DNA of 64,000 nucleotides from Caldilineaceae bacterium (GCA_020634755.1 JACKBC010000019.1:1-64000), one strand, 5' to 3'. Counted from the stretch's first letter, positions 45,195 through 54,300 are shown. Notes: generated from the letters alone by a model not told the origin. Program-made: numbers and translations.

Positions 45195-46691
45195 ATGTCC
45201 AGCCAAATAACCTCAAATAACCTTATGACCACACAACCCAATCTCCTCTTCATTATGCCCGACCAGCTGCGCGCCGACTTTTTGAGCTGCTATGGCGCGG
45301 CGTTTATCGACACGCCCCATATCGACTCGATTGCGCAAGGCGGCATCCGCTATGAACGCGCCTATTCGATTTCACCCATTTGCGTGCCGGCGCGCGCCTC
45401 GCTGCTCACCGGCATGAACGCCATCCGCAACGGCGTGACCGACAACGGCCAATGGCTGCGCCCAGACCTGGCCCAGTGCGGCATCCACACCTGGCCGGAA
45501 ATTCTGGCCAGCGCGGGCTACTACACGGCGGCGGTGGGTAAAATGCACTTTTACCCGTGGGACATCAAACACGGCTTCCAATATCGAGTGGCCTGCGAAG
45601 ACAAGCGCTGGATCTACGTGCGCGACGACTATTATCACGAGCTGGCGGCCCACGGCGAACGCAAATATCACGGCAACGAACACGAAGGGTATTACGAAAA
45701 CCGCGGCGCCATTCTCAACAAAATGCCGCGCGCACTGACCTGGGATGGCTTTGTGGGACGCGAAGCGTGCCGCTTTTTGCGCACATATGGCCAAGAGCAA
45801 CCTTTTGCCATGATGGTCGGCTTCCCCGGCCCGCACTGTCCCTATGACCCGACGTCTGAATATTTGACGCAATTCGACCCCGCCGACATGCCCGCGCCCA
45901 TTCCGTGCGTACCGGGCGACGCCCCCAAACTGCGTCAGAGCAACATCGACGGCAACCGCGGCGCCTGGAACGGCGTCGACTACACCGAGTTTACCGAGGC
46001 GCACAAGCGCAAAATCCGCGCCCATTACGCCGGCCTGGTCAAGCAGATCGACGACGAGGTGGGTGAAATTCTGGACACGCTGGCCGAGCAAAAGCTGCTG
46101 GACAACACCATCATCATCTTTGCCAGCGACCACGGCGACTATCTGGGCGACCACGACCTGATCGGCAAAGGCAGCTTCTATGAAGCCAGTATCCACGTGC
46201 CGCTGCTGGTGCGCGTGCCGGAACGCTTTGCCGAGCAAATTCCCTCAGCAAAAACCTACGGTGGCTTAGTGCAACTGGGCGACGTGACGGCCACGCTGCT
46301 GGCGCTGGCTGGCTGTGCGCCCCCAACCTACATGGACGCCATTCCGCTGCCCGGTCTCAATTTGCCCGGCTCCCGCCAGCGTTCGCAAGTAATCGGCATG
46401 ACCTCCGGCGGCTGGATGATCGACGATGGAGAGTGGCGGCTGGCCAAATACAGCACTGGCGAGCAATTACTCTTTCATCGCGCCACTGATCCCAATGAGC
46501 AGCACAATCTCATCGCCGATCCGGCGTACAGCGACCAACTGCGCCGGCTGGATGGTAAGCTGACGCAGCAACTGCTGCAATTTACCACCGATTCTCACGC
46601 CACCGTCCGCGTCTACAGCGGCAACAGCCTGTGGAGCGACCCCGCCTACGGCAAAGAAGGCTGGCAGCGACCGTATCCACAAACTGTGTAA
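45195..46691 (+). CDS. Sulfatase (alkaline-phosphatase superfamily)
   Basis: A hydrolase of 498 residues from the ATG at 45195, with GAAG before it; an ATG at 45225 and a GTG at 45174 are alternatives. The signature CVPARASLLTG places the cysteine to be converted to formylglycine at about residue 63. Metal-site motifs are MPDQLRADFLS near the start and FASDHGDYLGDH later. VGKMHFYPW and GFPGPHCPYDP contribute the active-site Lys and His. No signal peptide is visible, so it probably acts in the cytoplasm on imported sulfated sugars. The ABC importer downstream supports this. A maturase (FGE or anSME) must be encoded elsewhere. Confidence 0.9.
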   Translation: MSSQITSNNLMTTQPNLLFIMPDQLRADFLSCYGAAFIDTPHIDSIAQGGIRYERAYSISPICVPARASLLTGMNAIRNGVTDNGQWLRPDLAQCGIHTWPEILASAGYYTAAVGKMHFYPWDIKHGFQYRVACEDKRWIYVRDDYYHELAAHGERKYHGNEHEGYYENRGAILNKMPRALTWDGFVGREACRFLRTYGQEQPFAMMVGFPGPHCPYDPTSEYLTQFDPADMPAPIPCVPGDAPKLRQSNIDGNRGAWNGVDYTEFTEAHKRKIRAHYAGLVKQIDDEVGEILDTLAEQKLLDNTIIIFASDHGDYLGDHDLIGKGSFYEASIHVPLLVRVPERFAEQIPSAKTYGGLVQLGDVTATLLALAGCAPPTYMDAIPLPGLNLPGSRQRSQVIGMTSGGWMIDDGEWRLAKYSTGEQLLFHRATDPNEQHNLIADPAYSDQLRRLDGKLTQQLLQFTTDSHATVRVYSGNSLWSDPAYGKEGWQRPYPQTV

Positions 46692-46737
46692 CCCGTTTCA
46701 TCATCACATTTGCGCTATGCTCCCGTTTGTGATGTAA

Positions 46738-46749
46738 TTGGTATACCAA
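46738..46749. promoter_or_regulatory. GntR/FadR-type operator palindrome 1
   Basis: TTGGTATACCAA is a perfect 12-bp palindrome with the TGGTnnnACCA core bound by FadR-subfamily GntR repressors. ExuR/UxuR of E. coli use almost the same sequence. It lies between the sulfatase and the ABC importer genes, 232 bases before the binding-protein start. Confidence 0.6.
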
Positions 46750-46911
46750 GTTAAGTGCAAAAAACAAAATAGTCCAAGTGTAATGACGGCGTCCCAGAGG
46801 CTAGCTATGGAAATACGGCCCAATTTACAGACGCTCACCCGAACTTTATCTCATCCCCAGGCATAAAGTCGGTCTCTTCCGCAGTAGATAGCACAAACTT
46901 GGGCGCACAAA

Positions 46912-46923
46912 ATGGTATACCAA
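46912..46923. promoter_or_regulatory. GntR/FadR-type operator palindrome 2
   Basis: ATGGTATACCAA repeats the same core 174 bases downstream of the first palindrome and about 58 bases before the binding-protein start. Two matching sites in one 290-base spacer argue for cooperative or looping repression. No GntR gene is in the window. Confidence 0.6.
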
Positions 46924-46981
46924 TATTTTAAATCCCCTGCTATTTAATCAGTTTGCAACCGCATATCAAGGAGGAAACCAG

Positions 46982-48334
46982 ATGTCGAACCCCATCTCAC
47001 GGCGAAGTTTTCTAAAAAGCAGCGGCGCTTTTGCTGCACTGAGTTTGTTGGCAGCCTGCGCGGCGCCAGCTGCCGCGCCCGCCGGCAGCGAGGGTGATTC
47101 CGCGGCCGCGGCCGGTGGCGAAATCAACTTGATTTGGGATACCTTTCGCGGTCCCGGCACCGGCTGGAACGAAGAACGCATTGAGACGTTCAAAGAGATC
47201 GAGCCGAACGTTTCCATCGAGTTCCGCCCGCTGACTGGCTCTAGCCAGCAGGACAATTATGGCAAAATGTACGCCATGCACGCCGCCGGCGATCTGGGCG
47301 ATATTGTGGCGTTTGACCCCTCCCACTACCACTTCTGGCGCGCCATCAATGCGGGTATCATCGGCCCCATTCAAGACTTGGCCGACGCCGATAGCCTGGA
47401 CCAAAGCCAATGGTTCGAGCAATTTATGGTACTCCAACACTATCAGGATAAACTTTATGGTCTGCCAAGCTGGGGCTGGGCTGGCCAGGACACGTTGGTG
47501 ATCAACAAAAAGCATTTTGATGAAGCAGGCATTGAAGCGCCCGATCCGGCTGGTCACGAAACATCCATGGAGACCTATGGTGAGTGGGCGCGCTCCTTTT
47601 ATAAAGAAAATGAGCGTTTTGGTATGGCGTTTGCTTACGGCGAAAGCGCCGTGGCCGTCCTTTGCCGCATCTGGAACACCAGCTTTATCGACCCCGAGGG
47701 CACCAAATGCCTGATTATGGATGATGAAAACGCCCAAGCTGCGCTGCGCTGGCTCTACGACCTGGCCGTGACCGATGGCGTCTTGCCCGCGCCCGGCGAT
47801 GGACTCAACGCCGCCGCTGCTCAGCTCGAGGGCAAAGTCACCATGAACTGGGGCGGTTCACTCAATACGCGCAACTTCAAACGCGATATCACCGACGAAA
47901 CCATTGCGGAAGCGTGGCAAGGTCTCTTCCCCACGCGTGAGGATGGCAAATTCCCCAGCCAGATCCGCGGCGGCACCTGGAATATGAATGCCGGAACGCA
48001 GCATCCCGATGAAGTCTATGCGTTCCTCAAGCACATTACCGACTTTGATGGCTGTCTGGGCTTTAATCTAGTGGCCGGTCAGGGGGCCCTTGTGCGTCCC
48101 GATGTATTGGATGAATTAATCAAACAGGACCCCGTGCACGAGTGGTTCATTCCCAATCTCGAAAATGGTATTCCGGCCTATGCCCCCGCCAACTCGCGTG
48201 GACGTGAATATACGGATGCCATTACACAGCGCATTCAAATTCTGCTCGACCCCAACGCGCCCGTCCCGTTTGAGCAAGGCGTGGAAGAGCTGTATACATC
48301 CGTACAGGATGTGTTGGATATGGAGCCGGCGTAG
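46982..48334 (+). CDS. Sugar ABC transporter substrate-binding lipoprotein
   Basis: A 450-residue extracellular binding protein of the maltose/oligosaccharide type. The N terminus has a twin-arginine motif (RRSFLKSS), a hydrophobic core and a lipobox (LAAC), so it is exported folded and lipid-anchored. Then come EINLIWDTFRGPGTGW, a typical first strand, and WGWAGQDTLVINKKHFDEAG in the first lobe. The start follows AAGGAGG. With the two permeases downstream it makes a type I importer (CUT1-like). The ATPase is not present and is probably a shared MsmK/UgpC-type protein elsewhere. Confidence 0.92.
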   Translation: MSNPISRRSFLKSSGAFAALSLLAACAAPAAAPAGSEGDSAAAAGGEINLIWDTFRGPGTGWNEERIETFKEIEPNVSIEFRPLTGSSQQDNYGKMYAMHAAGDLGDIVAFDPSHYHFWRAINAGIIGPIQDLADADSLDQSQWFEQFMVLQHYQDKLYGLPSWGWAGQDTLVINKKHFDEAGIEAPDPAGHETSMETYGEWARSFYKENERFGMAFAYGESAVAVLCRIWNTSFIDPEGTKCLIMDDENAQAALRWLYDLAVTDGVLPAPGDGLNAAAAQLEGKVTMNWGGSLNTRNFKRDITDETIAEAWQGLFPTREDGKFPSQIRGGTWNMNAGTQHPDEVYAFLKHITDFDGCLGFNLVAGQGALVRPDVLDELIKQDPVHEWFIPNLENGIPAYAPANSRGREYTDAITQRIQILLDPNAPVPFEQGVEELYTSVQDVLDMEPA

Positions 48335-48363
48335 AAAAAGTGGCAGCGTAGAGGATGAGATTT

Positions 48364-48612
48364 AACCCTGTCAGGTCTTTACGATGGTTGCGTAAATAAA
48401 TCGGTTATTATTACCACAGGCTGAAGCCTGCGTCTGGTAGAGGAAGCCCGCTAAAGCAGGCTATAAAAGGAGTGCGCTTTAGCGTACTTGGGCTGCCAGG
48501 CGCTGGTTTCAACCAGGGCAGTCGTTTACCGATTTAATTGGTTAATTTCCATCAACCAGTGCCGTCGTTTACCGATTTAATTAGTTAACTTTCCTGAAGA
48601 CCTGACAGGGTT
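48364..48612. repeat. Composite inverted-repeat element inside the ABC transporter operon
   Basis: The 16-bp sequence AACCCTGTCAGGTCTT at 48364-48379 recurs inverted and perfect at 48597-48612. Between them lie a complete family A element (48391-48546) and a second copy of its right end (48551-48590). It fills the gap between the binding-protein and first permease genes, where a partial transcription stop could keep permease levels below those of the binding protein. No target duplication was seen. Confidence 0.7.
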
Positions 48613-48648
48613 GGTAGTCAACTTGTTTCTTAACTCTGGGAGTTTTCC

Positions 48649-49581
48649 GTGGCAACCGCAACCCAATCTGTAAGTCGCAAAGCGCGCTGGTCTCCCGCTA
48701 AACGGCGTGAGAATCTATATGGGTATCTTTTTCTAGCCCCGTGGTTGATTGGCTTTTTGGGGCTTTTTTTGGGGCCGGGATTGGCTTCGCTCTATTTGAG
48801 TTTGACCAAATATGACGTCATCGGCACGCCGGAATTTATTGGCGCGGCCAACTATGTAAAGATGTTCACCGATGACGACCTATTTTGGCCTTCCCTCTGG
48901 CGCACCTTTTACTTTGCCGGGCTAGGCGTGCCGCTGGGCGTGTTGGGCTCTATGGCCCTGGCGATTTTACTCAACCAGAAGCTCAAAGGGATTTCAGTCT
49001 ACCGCACGCTCTTTTTTATGCCATCCTTGGTGCCGCTCGTCGCCTCGGTGGTGCTGTGGAAGTGGCTGCTCGACACCAACTTTGGTATCGTGAACCAGAC
49101 CCTGATCGGCTTTGGCATTACCGATCCGCCAGGCTGGTTTAGCGACCGGCGCTGGGCCATTCCATCGCTCATCATCATGCGGCTGTGGAGCAGCATTGGC
49201 GGCACGCAGATGATCATCTTTTTGGCCGGCCTCCAGGGCATTCCCGAAGAGCTGTATGATGCCTGCGCCATTGACGGCGCCGGCACCTGGCATCGCATTC
49301 GCCACGTGACCATCCCGCTGCTGACGCCCACCATCTTCTTCAACTCGGTGCTGGGCATTATCGGTGCGCTGCAAACGTTTGCCGCCGCTTTTGTCGCAAC
49401 CGAAGGCGGACCGGGCTATGCCACCTGGTTCTTCAGTTTGCACATCTGGAAGCAAGCATTTGATTATTTCAACATGGGCTATGGCGCGGCGCTAGCCTGG
49501 TTCTTTGCCCTCATTATTGTGGGGTTGACGATTTTTCAGATGCGCATGTCCAAACGCTGGGTATTTTATTACGGAGAGTAG
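48649..49581 (+). CDS. Sugar ABC transporter permease (MalF-like)
   Basis: A 310-residue inner-membrane subunit with six membrane segments. It has a GTG start preceded by GGGAG. The cytoplasmic coupling loop (EAA motif) reads EELYDACAIDGAGTWHRIRHVTIPLLTP. It pairs with the following permease and the upstream lipoprotein for oligosaccharide or sugar-derivative uptake. The opening RRENLYGYLFLAPWLIGFLGLFLGP is typical of MalF/UgpA relatives. Confidence 0.92.
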   Translation: MATATQSVSRKARWSPAKRRENLYGYLFLAPWLIGFLGLFLGPGLASLYLSLTKYDVIGTPEFIGAANYVKMFTDDDLFWPSLWRTFYFAGLGVPLGVLGSMALAILLNQKLKGISVYRTLFFMPSLVPLVASVVLWKWLLDTNFGIVNQTLIGFGITDPPGWFSDRRWAIPSLIIMRLWSSIGGTQMIIFLAGLQGIPEELYDACAIDGAGTWHRIRHVTIPLLTPTIFFNSVLGIIGALQTFAAAFVATEGGPGYATWFFSLHIWKQAFDYFNMGYGAALAWFFALIIVGLTIFQMRMSKRWVFYYGE

Positions 49582-49587
49582 GTTTAG

Positions 49588-50502
49588 ATGGCAACTTCCT
49601 CGACCACGGCTGGCCGAACGCAAAACGTTACGATTGATCGCACCACATCGGCGACGATTCGCCAACGCCAGCGCACGCAACGCACAATTACGTACATCCT
49701 GCTGACAGTGGCTGGGCTTATGTTTGCCTTTCCGCTCTATTGGACAATTTCCAGCTCGCTGCAAACGTGGCAGGAACTGCGTTCATTTACGCCCCATTTC
49801 TATCCCACGGCGCCCCAATGGAGCAACTATGCAGATGTGTTCCAGGCCGTGCCCTTTGCGCGCTGGCTCCTCAACAGCTTGCTGATTATTGCCATTACCA
49901 TACCCGGCACCATTATCACATCCACCATGACGGCCTATTCTTTTGCGCGTTTCAACTTTGTGGGCAAAGGCCTTTGGTTTGTGCTCATGCTGGGCACCAT
50001 GATGATCCCGGCCACGGTCACGCTGATTCCTCAGTATTTGCTTTGGTTCAAGCTCAAGATGATCAACACCTACGTGCCGCTGACCATCGGCTCTTGGCTA
50101 GGCGGCAGCGCATTTATGATCTTTCTCCTGCGCCAGTTCATCATGAGCATCCCGCGCGATCTGGATGAAGCGGCGCTGATTGACGGCGCCAATCCGTTTC
50201 ACATCTTGTGGCGCATTATTGTGCCGCTGATGAAGCCGGCGCTGACCACCGTGGCCATTTTGCAATTTTTAAATGAATGGAATGACTTTTTTGCACCCTT
50301 TATCTATCTCAACCGCCAGCCGCTTTATACGGCCGCAGTGGGATTGCGCTATTTCCAATATATTCCGCTGGAAACCAATGACCCGCGTGACCATCTACTT
50401 ATGGCCGCAGCGGCTATTATGACCATTCCTGTCATTGCACTCTTCGCCGCGGCTCAGCGCTACTTTATCTCCGGCGTGGTGCTCAGCGGCCTCAAGCTGT
50501 AG
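49588..50502 (+). CDS. Sugar ABC transporter permease (MalG-like)
   Basis: A 304-residue inner-membrane partner, six bases after the first permease. The EAA loop reads DLDEAALIDGANPFHILWRIIVPLMKPAL, and FLNEWNDFFAPFIYL is a family landmark. It begins with a short cytoplasmic tail, then six membrane segments. Together with its neighbours it completes the importer except for the ATPase. Confidence 0.92.
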   Translation: MATSSTTAGRTQNVTIDRTTSATIRQRQRTQRTITYILLTVAGLMFAFPLYWTISSSLQTWQELRSFTPHFYPTAPQWSNYADVFQAVPFARWLLNSLLIIAITIPGTIITSTMTAYSFARFNFVGKGLWFVLMLGTMMIPATVTLIPQYLLWFKLKMINTYVPLTIGSWLGGSAFMIFLLRQFIMSIPRDLDEAALIDGANPFHILWRIIVPLMKPALTTVAILQFLNEWNDFFAPFIYLNRQPLYTAAVGLRYFQYIPLETNDPRDHLLMAAAAIMTIPVIALFAAAQRYFISGVVLSGLKL

Positions 50503-50557
50503 CCATTGGCGCGCATATTGCCGCCTTGCTTGGGCGTCCAGCGCTTATTTGGATGCT

Positions 50558-50640
50558 CCGTAGATCACAACGGCCAGAGATAGCGTCGGATTCAACCATC
50601 GAGACGGACGCCTAGATCGCCAGCACCGTTGCGGTGTACG
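50558..50640. repeat. Inverted-repeat element, family B, copy 2
   Basis: Ends CCGTAGATCACAACGG and CCGTTGCGGTGTACG are inverted repeats. The core ATAGCGTCGGATTCA and the following ACGG-ACGCCT block align with 2448-2535. Confidence 0.55.
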
Positions 50641-50794
50641 AATACTCAACGTTCAGAAATGGCTGCCACTATTTCTCGCATCTTACCTGTGTGACCGGCG
50701 CGCCGGCGCGGCAGACGGCGTCGCTCCCCAATCTGTACCCCCCCGCCTCCCCGTCCACCCCGGCGCGTCGGTCACTTCTTTTATCATATGGCTC

Positions 50795-50859
50795 TGTAAA
50801 AGCTATGAATAATGGAGAGTTCTACTCTGAGTAAGGGGGAATTATTCATAGCTTTTACA
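50795..50859. repeat. Perfect 19-bp inverted repeat
   Basis: TGTAAAAGCTATGAATAAT at 50795-50813 and its exact complement at 50841-50859 enclose 27 bases. The right arm and its flank recur once at 1361-1387. The perfect arms suggest a recent or maintained element. Confidence 0.75.
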
Positions 50860-50980
50860 AGCGCAGTTAACATTCTTCGCCTGCCCATCGTCGCGTACCC
50901 CGCGTGCATTCTGCCAAATGATTGCCAAATTGAGAATGGGCGCAGTATTCCATTCCTGCCGCCTATGGTAAAATAGGGCG

Positions 50981-52321
50981 ATGGCAAGACGTTCCCAAAT
51001 TTTCCCATATATTTTGACGGTAGTCGCGGCTGCGTTGCTCTTTTTTGGGTTGGGCTATGTGAGCTACCCGTTGCTGCATTCGGTTGCAGATGGCGCGGGA
51101 TTGACTGGCTCCGCCCCCGTGGAGCGCGCTGAAGCCAAGGTAGAAAACCCAGCTGCCCCAGACAACGGCAGCTTGCAAGTGGAACAGACGGCTATGCCGG
51201 TGGCCGCCGATGACGGAGCAGATGCCTTGGCCAATAGTTTGGCCACGATTCGTCTGACGCATGTCAACACCGATACGGCGCTCATCTATCAGCAAGTGTG
51301 GGATGCCCTGGACAGTAACTTCTATTATGCAAAGCCGGACCAGCAGCAGCGTATCTATGGTTCTATTCGCGGCTTGGCGGAAACATTTCAGGATCCATAC
51401 ACCTATTTTTTGGAGCCCGAACCAAACGAGCTGGGCAACGACGATCTACAGGGCCGTTTTGGCGGCATTGGCGCACACATTGAACAGAGCGACGAAGGCT
51501 ATATTCTAAAGCCGCTGCACAATCAGCCGGCGGCCCAAGCGGGCATTGAGGATGGAGATCTGCTGCTGCGGGTCGATGATGAACCCATTTCGCTGGAGGT
51601 GCCAGTCGACAATGTCGTGGCATTTATTCGCGGGCCCGTGGACACCGCCGTGACGCTCTTGGTGCGCCGCGGCGACCAAGAGTTGAGTTTCTCTGTAATG
51701 CGAGCAGAGATTCAGACGCCCAGCATGGATTGGCGCCTGTTGGCGCGCAGCGAACTCCCCGCCGGGCACAAAACGGCCCACATTGGCTACATCCAGCATC
51801 ATCTCTTCAGCGACCGCAGCCCCGAAGAGATGCGCGAGGCCATTGCCGAATTGACCGCTCAACAGGCCGACCGCTTTATTTTGGACTTGCGCGGTAATCC
51901 GGGCGGCTATGTAGATTCGGTGGTGAGCATTGCCGATTACTGGCTGGATGCAGGGCTGATCATGCTGGAGAAGCGCGCCGACGGCACGGAAAAACGCTTT
52001 GAGTCGACCACAGAAACCCTCGTGGGCAATGCGCCGCTGGTTGTGATTGTGGATGGAGCTTCGGCCAGTGCCAGCGAAATTTTGGCCGGTGCGCTGCAAG
52101 ATTATAAGCGCGCCACGCTGGTGGGGGAAAAGACCTTTGGCAAGGGCAGCGTACAGATTATCTTTCCGCTGGCCGATGGCAGCAGCGTGCACATTACCAA
52201 CGCCATTTGGCTAACGCCGCTAGAACAAAAAATCGACAAAGTGGGGATTACGCCCGATATTGTGATTGAAACCGGGACAGATCCGCTGCCCGTGGCCATA
52301 GACACGGTCTTGGAAAAGTAA
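50981..52321 (+). CDS. S41 family C-terminal processing protease (CtpA-like)
   Basis: A 446-residue serine protease anchored by one N-terminal membrane segment (about 8-30). A helical region and then a PDZ domain (LQGRFGGIGAHIEQSDEGYILKPLHNQPAAQAGIEDGDLLLRVD, about 145-235) precede the catalytic core. The nucleophile is in GASASASEILAGAL and the lysine base in EKTFGKGSVQ. Such proteases trim the C termini of secreted or tagged proteins. It is followed 16 bases later by a paralogue. Confidence 0.92.
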   Translation: MARRSQIFPYILTVVAAALLFFGLGYVSYPLLHSVADGAGLTGSAPVERAEAKVENPAAPDNGSLQVEQTAMPVAADDGADALANSLATIRLTHVNTDTALIYQQVWDALDSNFYYAKPDQQQRIYGSIRGLAETFQDPYTYFLEPEPNELGNDDLQGRFGGIGAHIEQSDEGYILKPLHNQPAAQAGIEDGDLLLRVDDEPISLEVPVDNVVAFIRGPVDTAVTLLVRRGDQELSFSVMRAEIQTPSMDWRLLARSELPAGHKTAHIGYIQHHLFSDRSPEEMREAIAELTAQQADRFILDLRGNPGGYVDSVVSIADYWLDAGLIMLEKRADGTEKRFESTTETLVGNAPLVVIVDGASASASEILAGALQDYKRATLVGEKTFGKGSVQIIFPLADGSSVHITNAIWLTPLEQKIDKVGITPDIVIETGTDPLPVAIDTVLEK

Positions 52322-52337
52322 GGCGCCACCCGCGCGG

Positions 52338-53732
52338 ATGCAGTTAACCAGGAGTTTTGTAGTTTTGGACAAATCGATAGTAGAGTCTGAGCCCTTGCTC
52401 ACGGAACCTAACGGAGCAGAAGATGTGATTTTGGCGCAACCGGCTGAGGCAGAGCCCTCCGCCAAAAAGCGCACCAATTGTGGCCTGCCCATTGTAGCGG
52501 GCATCATCTTTATGCTGCTGACCTTTGTGGCGGGGCTGAGCTTGGGATTTAATCTTGGATTGTGGCGCGCAAAAGCAGAATCCACGCCGCTAGCCGTCAG
52601 TGCCACCACATCTAACAGTGGCCAAGCCCAAGAGAGTTCAGCGTCAGCGAGCACCGTAGAAGCGCTGAACCAGCAATTTGATGTGTTTTGGGAGGCCATG
52701 AATCTGCTCTATCACGATTTTTATGGCCAAATTCCACCGCCCGACCAGATGACCTTTGGCGCCATTCAAGGCGCGGTCAATCTGCTGAACGACCCCAATA
52801 CCTCTTTTTTGACGCCGGAAGAAGCGGATTTTTTCCGCAGCAACATGGAGGGCAGCTTTGAAGGCATTGGCGCGCGCGTAGAGTGGGATGCGCAGGCCGA
52901 CGCCGTGCGCATTACCGAGCCATTTGAAAATCAGCCCGCCTGGAATGCTGGGTTGCGCCGCGGCGACCTGGTTGTGGCGATTGACGGCGTGCCGCTGGCC
53001 GGCTCCAATCTTACCGAGGCGATCCAAAAAATCCGCGGTGAAAAAGGCAGCACAGTGGTGCTGAGCGTGCTTCACAACGACGCCGCGAGCGCCGTGGATA
53101 TATCTGTAGTGCGAGACCGCATTGAAATTCCCACGGTGACGGCCGCCATGATGGGTGATGCGCAGGATATTGCCTATATTCGCTTGAACAGTTTTAATGA
53201 AAATGCCAGTCGGCAAGTCCGCCAGGGGCTGGAGGATTTGTTGGGCCAAAACCCGCGCGGCCTGCTCTTTGATCTGCGCGACAACTCCGGTGGGCTGCTG
53301 CGCGAAGCCGTGGCCGTGACCAGCCTGTTTATGGCAGATGGCAACGTGCTCATTGAGCGCTTTGCCGACGGCTCCGAAAAAATGTATCAGACCGAGGGCC
53401 AAGCCCTTGCGGCCACCATTCCCATGCTGGTGCTTGTCAATGGCGGGAGCGCCAGCGCCAGCGAAATTGTGGCCGGCGCGCTGCAAGATGCTGGTCGCGC
53501 CCAGCTGCTCGGTGAAACCACCTATGGCAAAGGCAGCGTACAGCTGCCCCACCGGCTCAGCAACAACGGCATTTTGCGCGTCACCATTGCGCGCTGGTTC
53601 ACGCCCAACGACCGCTCGATTGACGGCGCCGGGTTGGAACCGGATATGCGGGTCGAACTGACCGATGAGCAGCGCATTGCCGGTGACGATCCACAATTAG
53701 CGCGCGCCATTGAATATTTTAACGAACAATAG
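52338..53732 (+). CDS. S41 family C-terminal processing protease (CtpA-like), second copy
   Basis: A 464-residue paralogue of the preceding protease, with the same order. There is a cytoplasmic tail of about 45 residues, a membrane segment (GIIFMLLTFVAGLSLGFNLGL), helices, a PDZ domain (FEGIGARVEWDAQADAVRITEPFENQPAWNAGLRRGDLVVAIDG) and the catalytic SASASEIVAGAL / ETTYGKGSVQ pair. The start is unsure: the ATG at 52338 has a weak site, while AGGAG lies ten bases before an in-frame TTG at 52365. It is one operon with the first copy and perhaps with smpB. Confidence 0.9.
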   Translation: MQLTRSFVVLDKSIVESEPLLTEPNGAEDVILAQPAEAEPSAKKRTNCGLPIVAGIIFMLLTFVAGLSLGFNLGLWRAKAESTPLAVSATTSNSGQAQESSASASTVEALNQQFDVFWEAMNLLYHDFYGQIPPPDQMTFGAIQGAVNLLNDPNTSFLTPEEADFFRSNMEGSFEGIGARVEWDAQADAVRITEPFENQPAWNAGLRRGDLVVAIDGVPLAGSNLTEAIQKIRGEKGSTVVLSVLHNDAASAVDISVVRDRIEIPTVTAAMMGDAQDIAYIRLNSFNENASRQVRQGLEDLLGQNPRGLLFDLRDNSGGLLREAVAVTSLFMADGNVLIERFADGSEKMYQTEGQALAATIPMLVLVNGGSASASEIVAGALQDAGRAQLLGETTYGKGSVQLPHRLSNNGILRVTIARWFTPNDRSIDGAGLEPDMRVELTDEQRIAGDDPQLARAIEYFNEQ

Positions 53733-53737
53733 AAGCG

Positions 53738-53795
53738 ATTACTTATCACTGTACGGCTGCGACAGGGAACAACATAGCGATACAGCGATACAGCA
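53738..53795. repeat. Short-word repeat before smpB
   Basis: AGCGATACAGCGATACAGC at 53774-53792 is a tandem of an eight-base word; CACTGTACGGCTGCGAC at about 53746 can pair with it imperfectly. It has the same layout as the repeat before argS. Confidence 0.5.
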
Positions 53796-53809
53796 ACAAA
53801 CAAACCATT

Positions 53810-54298
53810 ATGGCAAAGATGTCTAACAACAACGGAATTCCCTCTGGCCCGCGCACAGTGGCCACCAACCGCAAAGCGCGTCACGATTACTTTATTGAAG
53901 AGACGTTTGATGCAGGCATTGTGCTGACCGGCACGGAGATCAAATCGGTGCGGGCCGGCCGCGTCAACCTGCGCGATGGCTTTGTGCTCATTCGCAATGG
54001 CGAAGCGTGGCTCATGAATGTACATATTGCCCACTACGAACACGGCAACCGCAACAATCATCCCGAAGTGCGCCAGCGCAAGCTGCTGCTGCACAAGCGC
54101 GAGATCAACCGCATCCACGGCCAGGCCACGCAGCGCAACTGGACCATTGTGCCGCTGCGCATGTATGTGGACGCCAAGGGGCTGGCCAAAGTGGAAATTG
54201 GCCTGGCGCGCGGCAAGCACACCTACGACAAGCGGGCCACCATCAGCAAGCGCGAATCCGACCGCGATCTGCGCCGCGCGCTCAAACAATCGTATTAG
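53810..54298 (+). CDS. smpB: SsrA-binding protein
   Basis: Binds tmRNA and delivers it to stalled ribosomes for trans-translation. It has 162 residues with the family features: NRKARHDYFIEETFDAGIVLTGTEIKSVR, NLRDGFVLIRNGEAWLMNVHIAHYEHG and a basic tail (TISKRESDRDLRRALKQ) that enters the ribosome. The ATG at 53819 is an alternative start. It ends two bases before tgt. The tmRNA gene ssrA, often close to smpB, was not seen here. Confidence 0.96.
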   Translation: MAKMSNNNGIPSGPRTVATNRKARHDYFIEETFDAGIVLTGTEIKSVRAGRVNLRDGFVLIRNGEAWLMNVHIAHYEHGNRNNHPEVRQRKLLLHKREINRIHGQATQRNWTIVPLRMYVDAKGLAKVEIGLARGKHTYDKRATISKRESDRDLRRALKQSY

Positions 54299-54300
54299 CA

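Larger units (their letters stand above)
50503..50980. other. Intergenic region with two repeat elements
   Basis: No gene in 478 bases. It contains the family B element (50558-50640), a C-rich stretch around 50730-50765 and the perfect 19-bp hairpin at 50795-50859. The S41 protease gene starts directly after. Confidence 0.6.

Noticed and set aside
53738..53809. Possible tmRNA or other RNA gene next to smpB
   Set aside because: Only a short-word repeat is present; no tRNA-like ends or tag frame could be seen.
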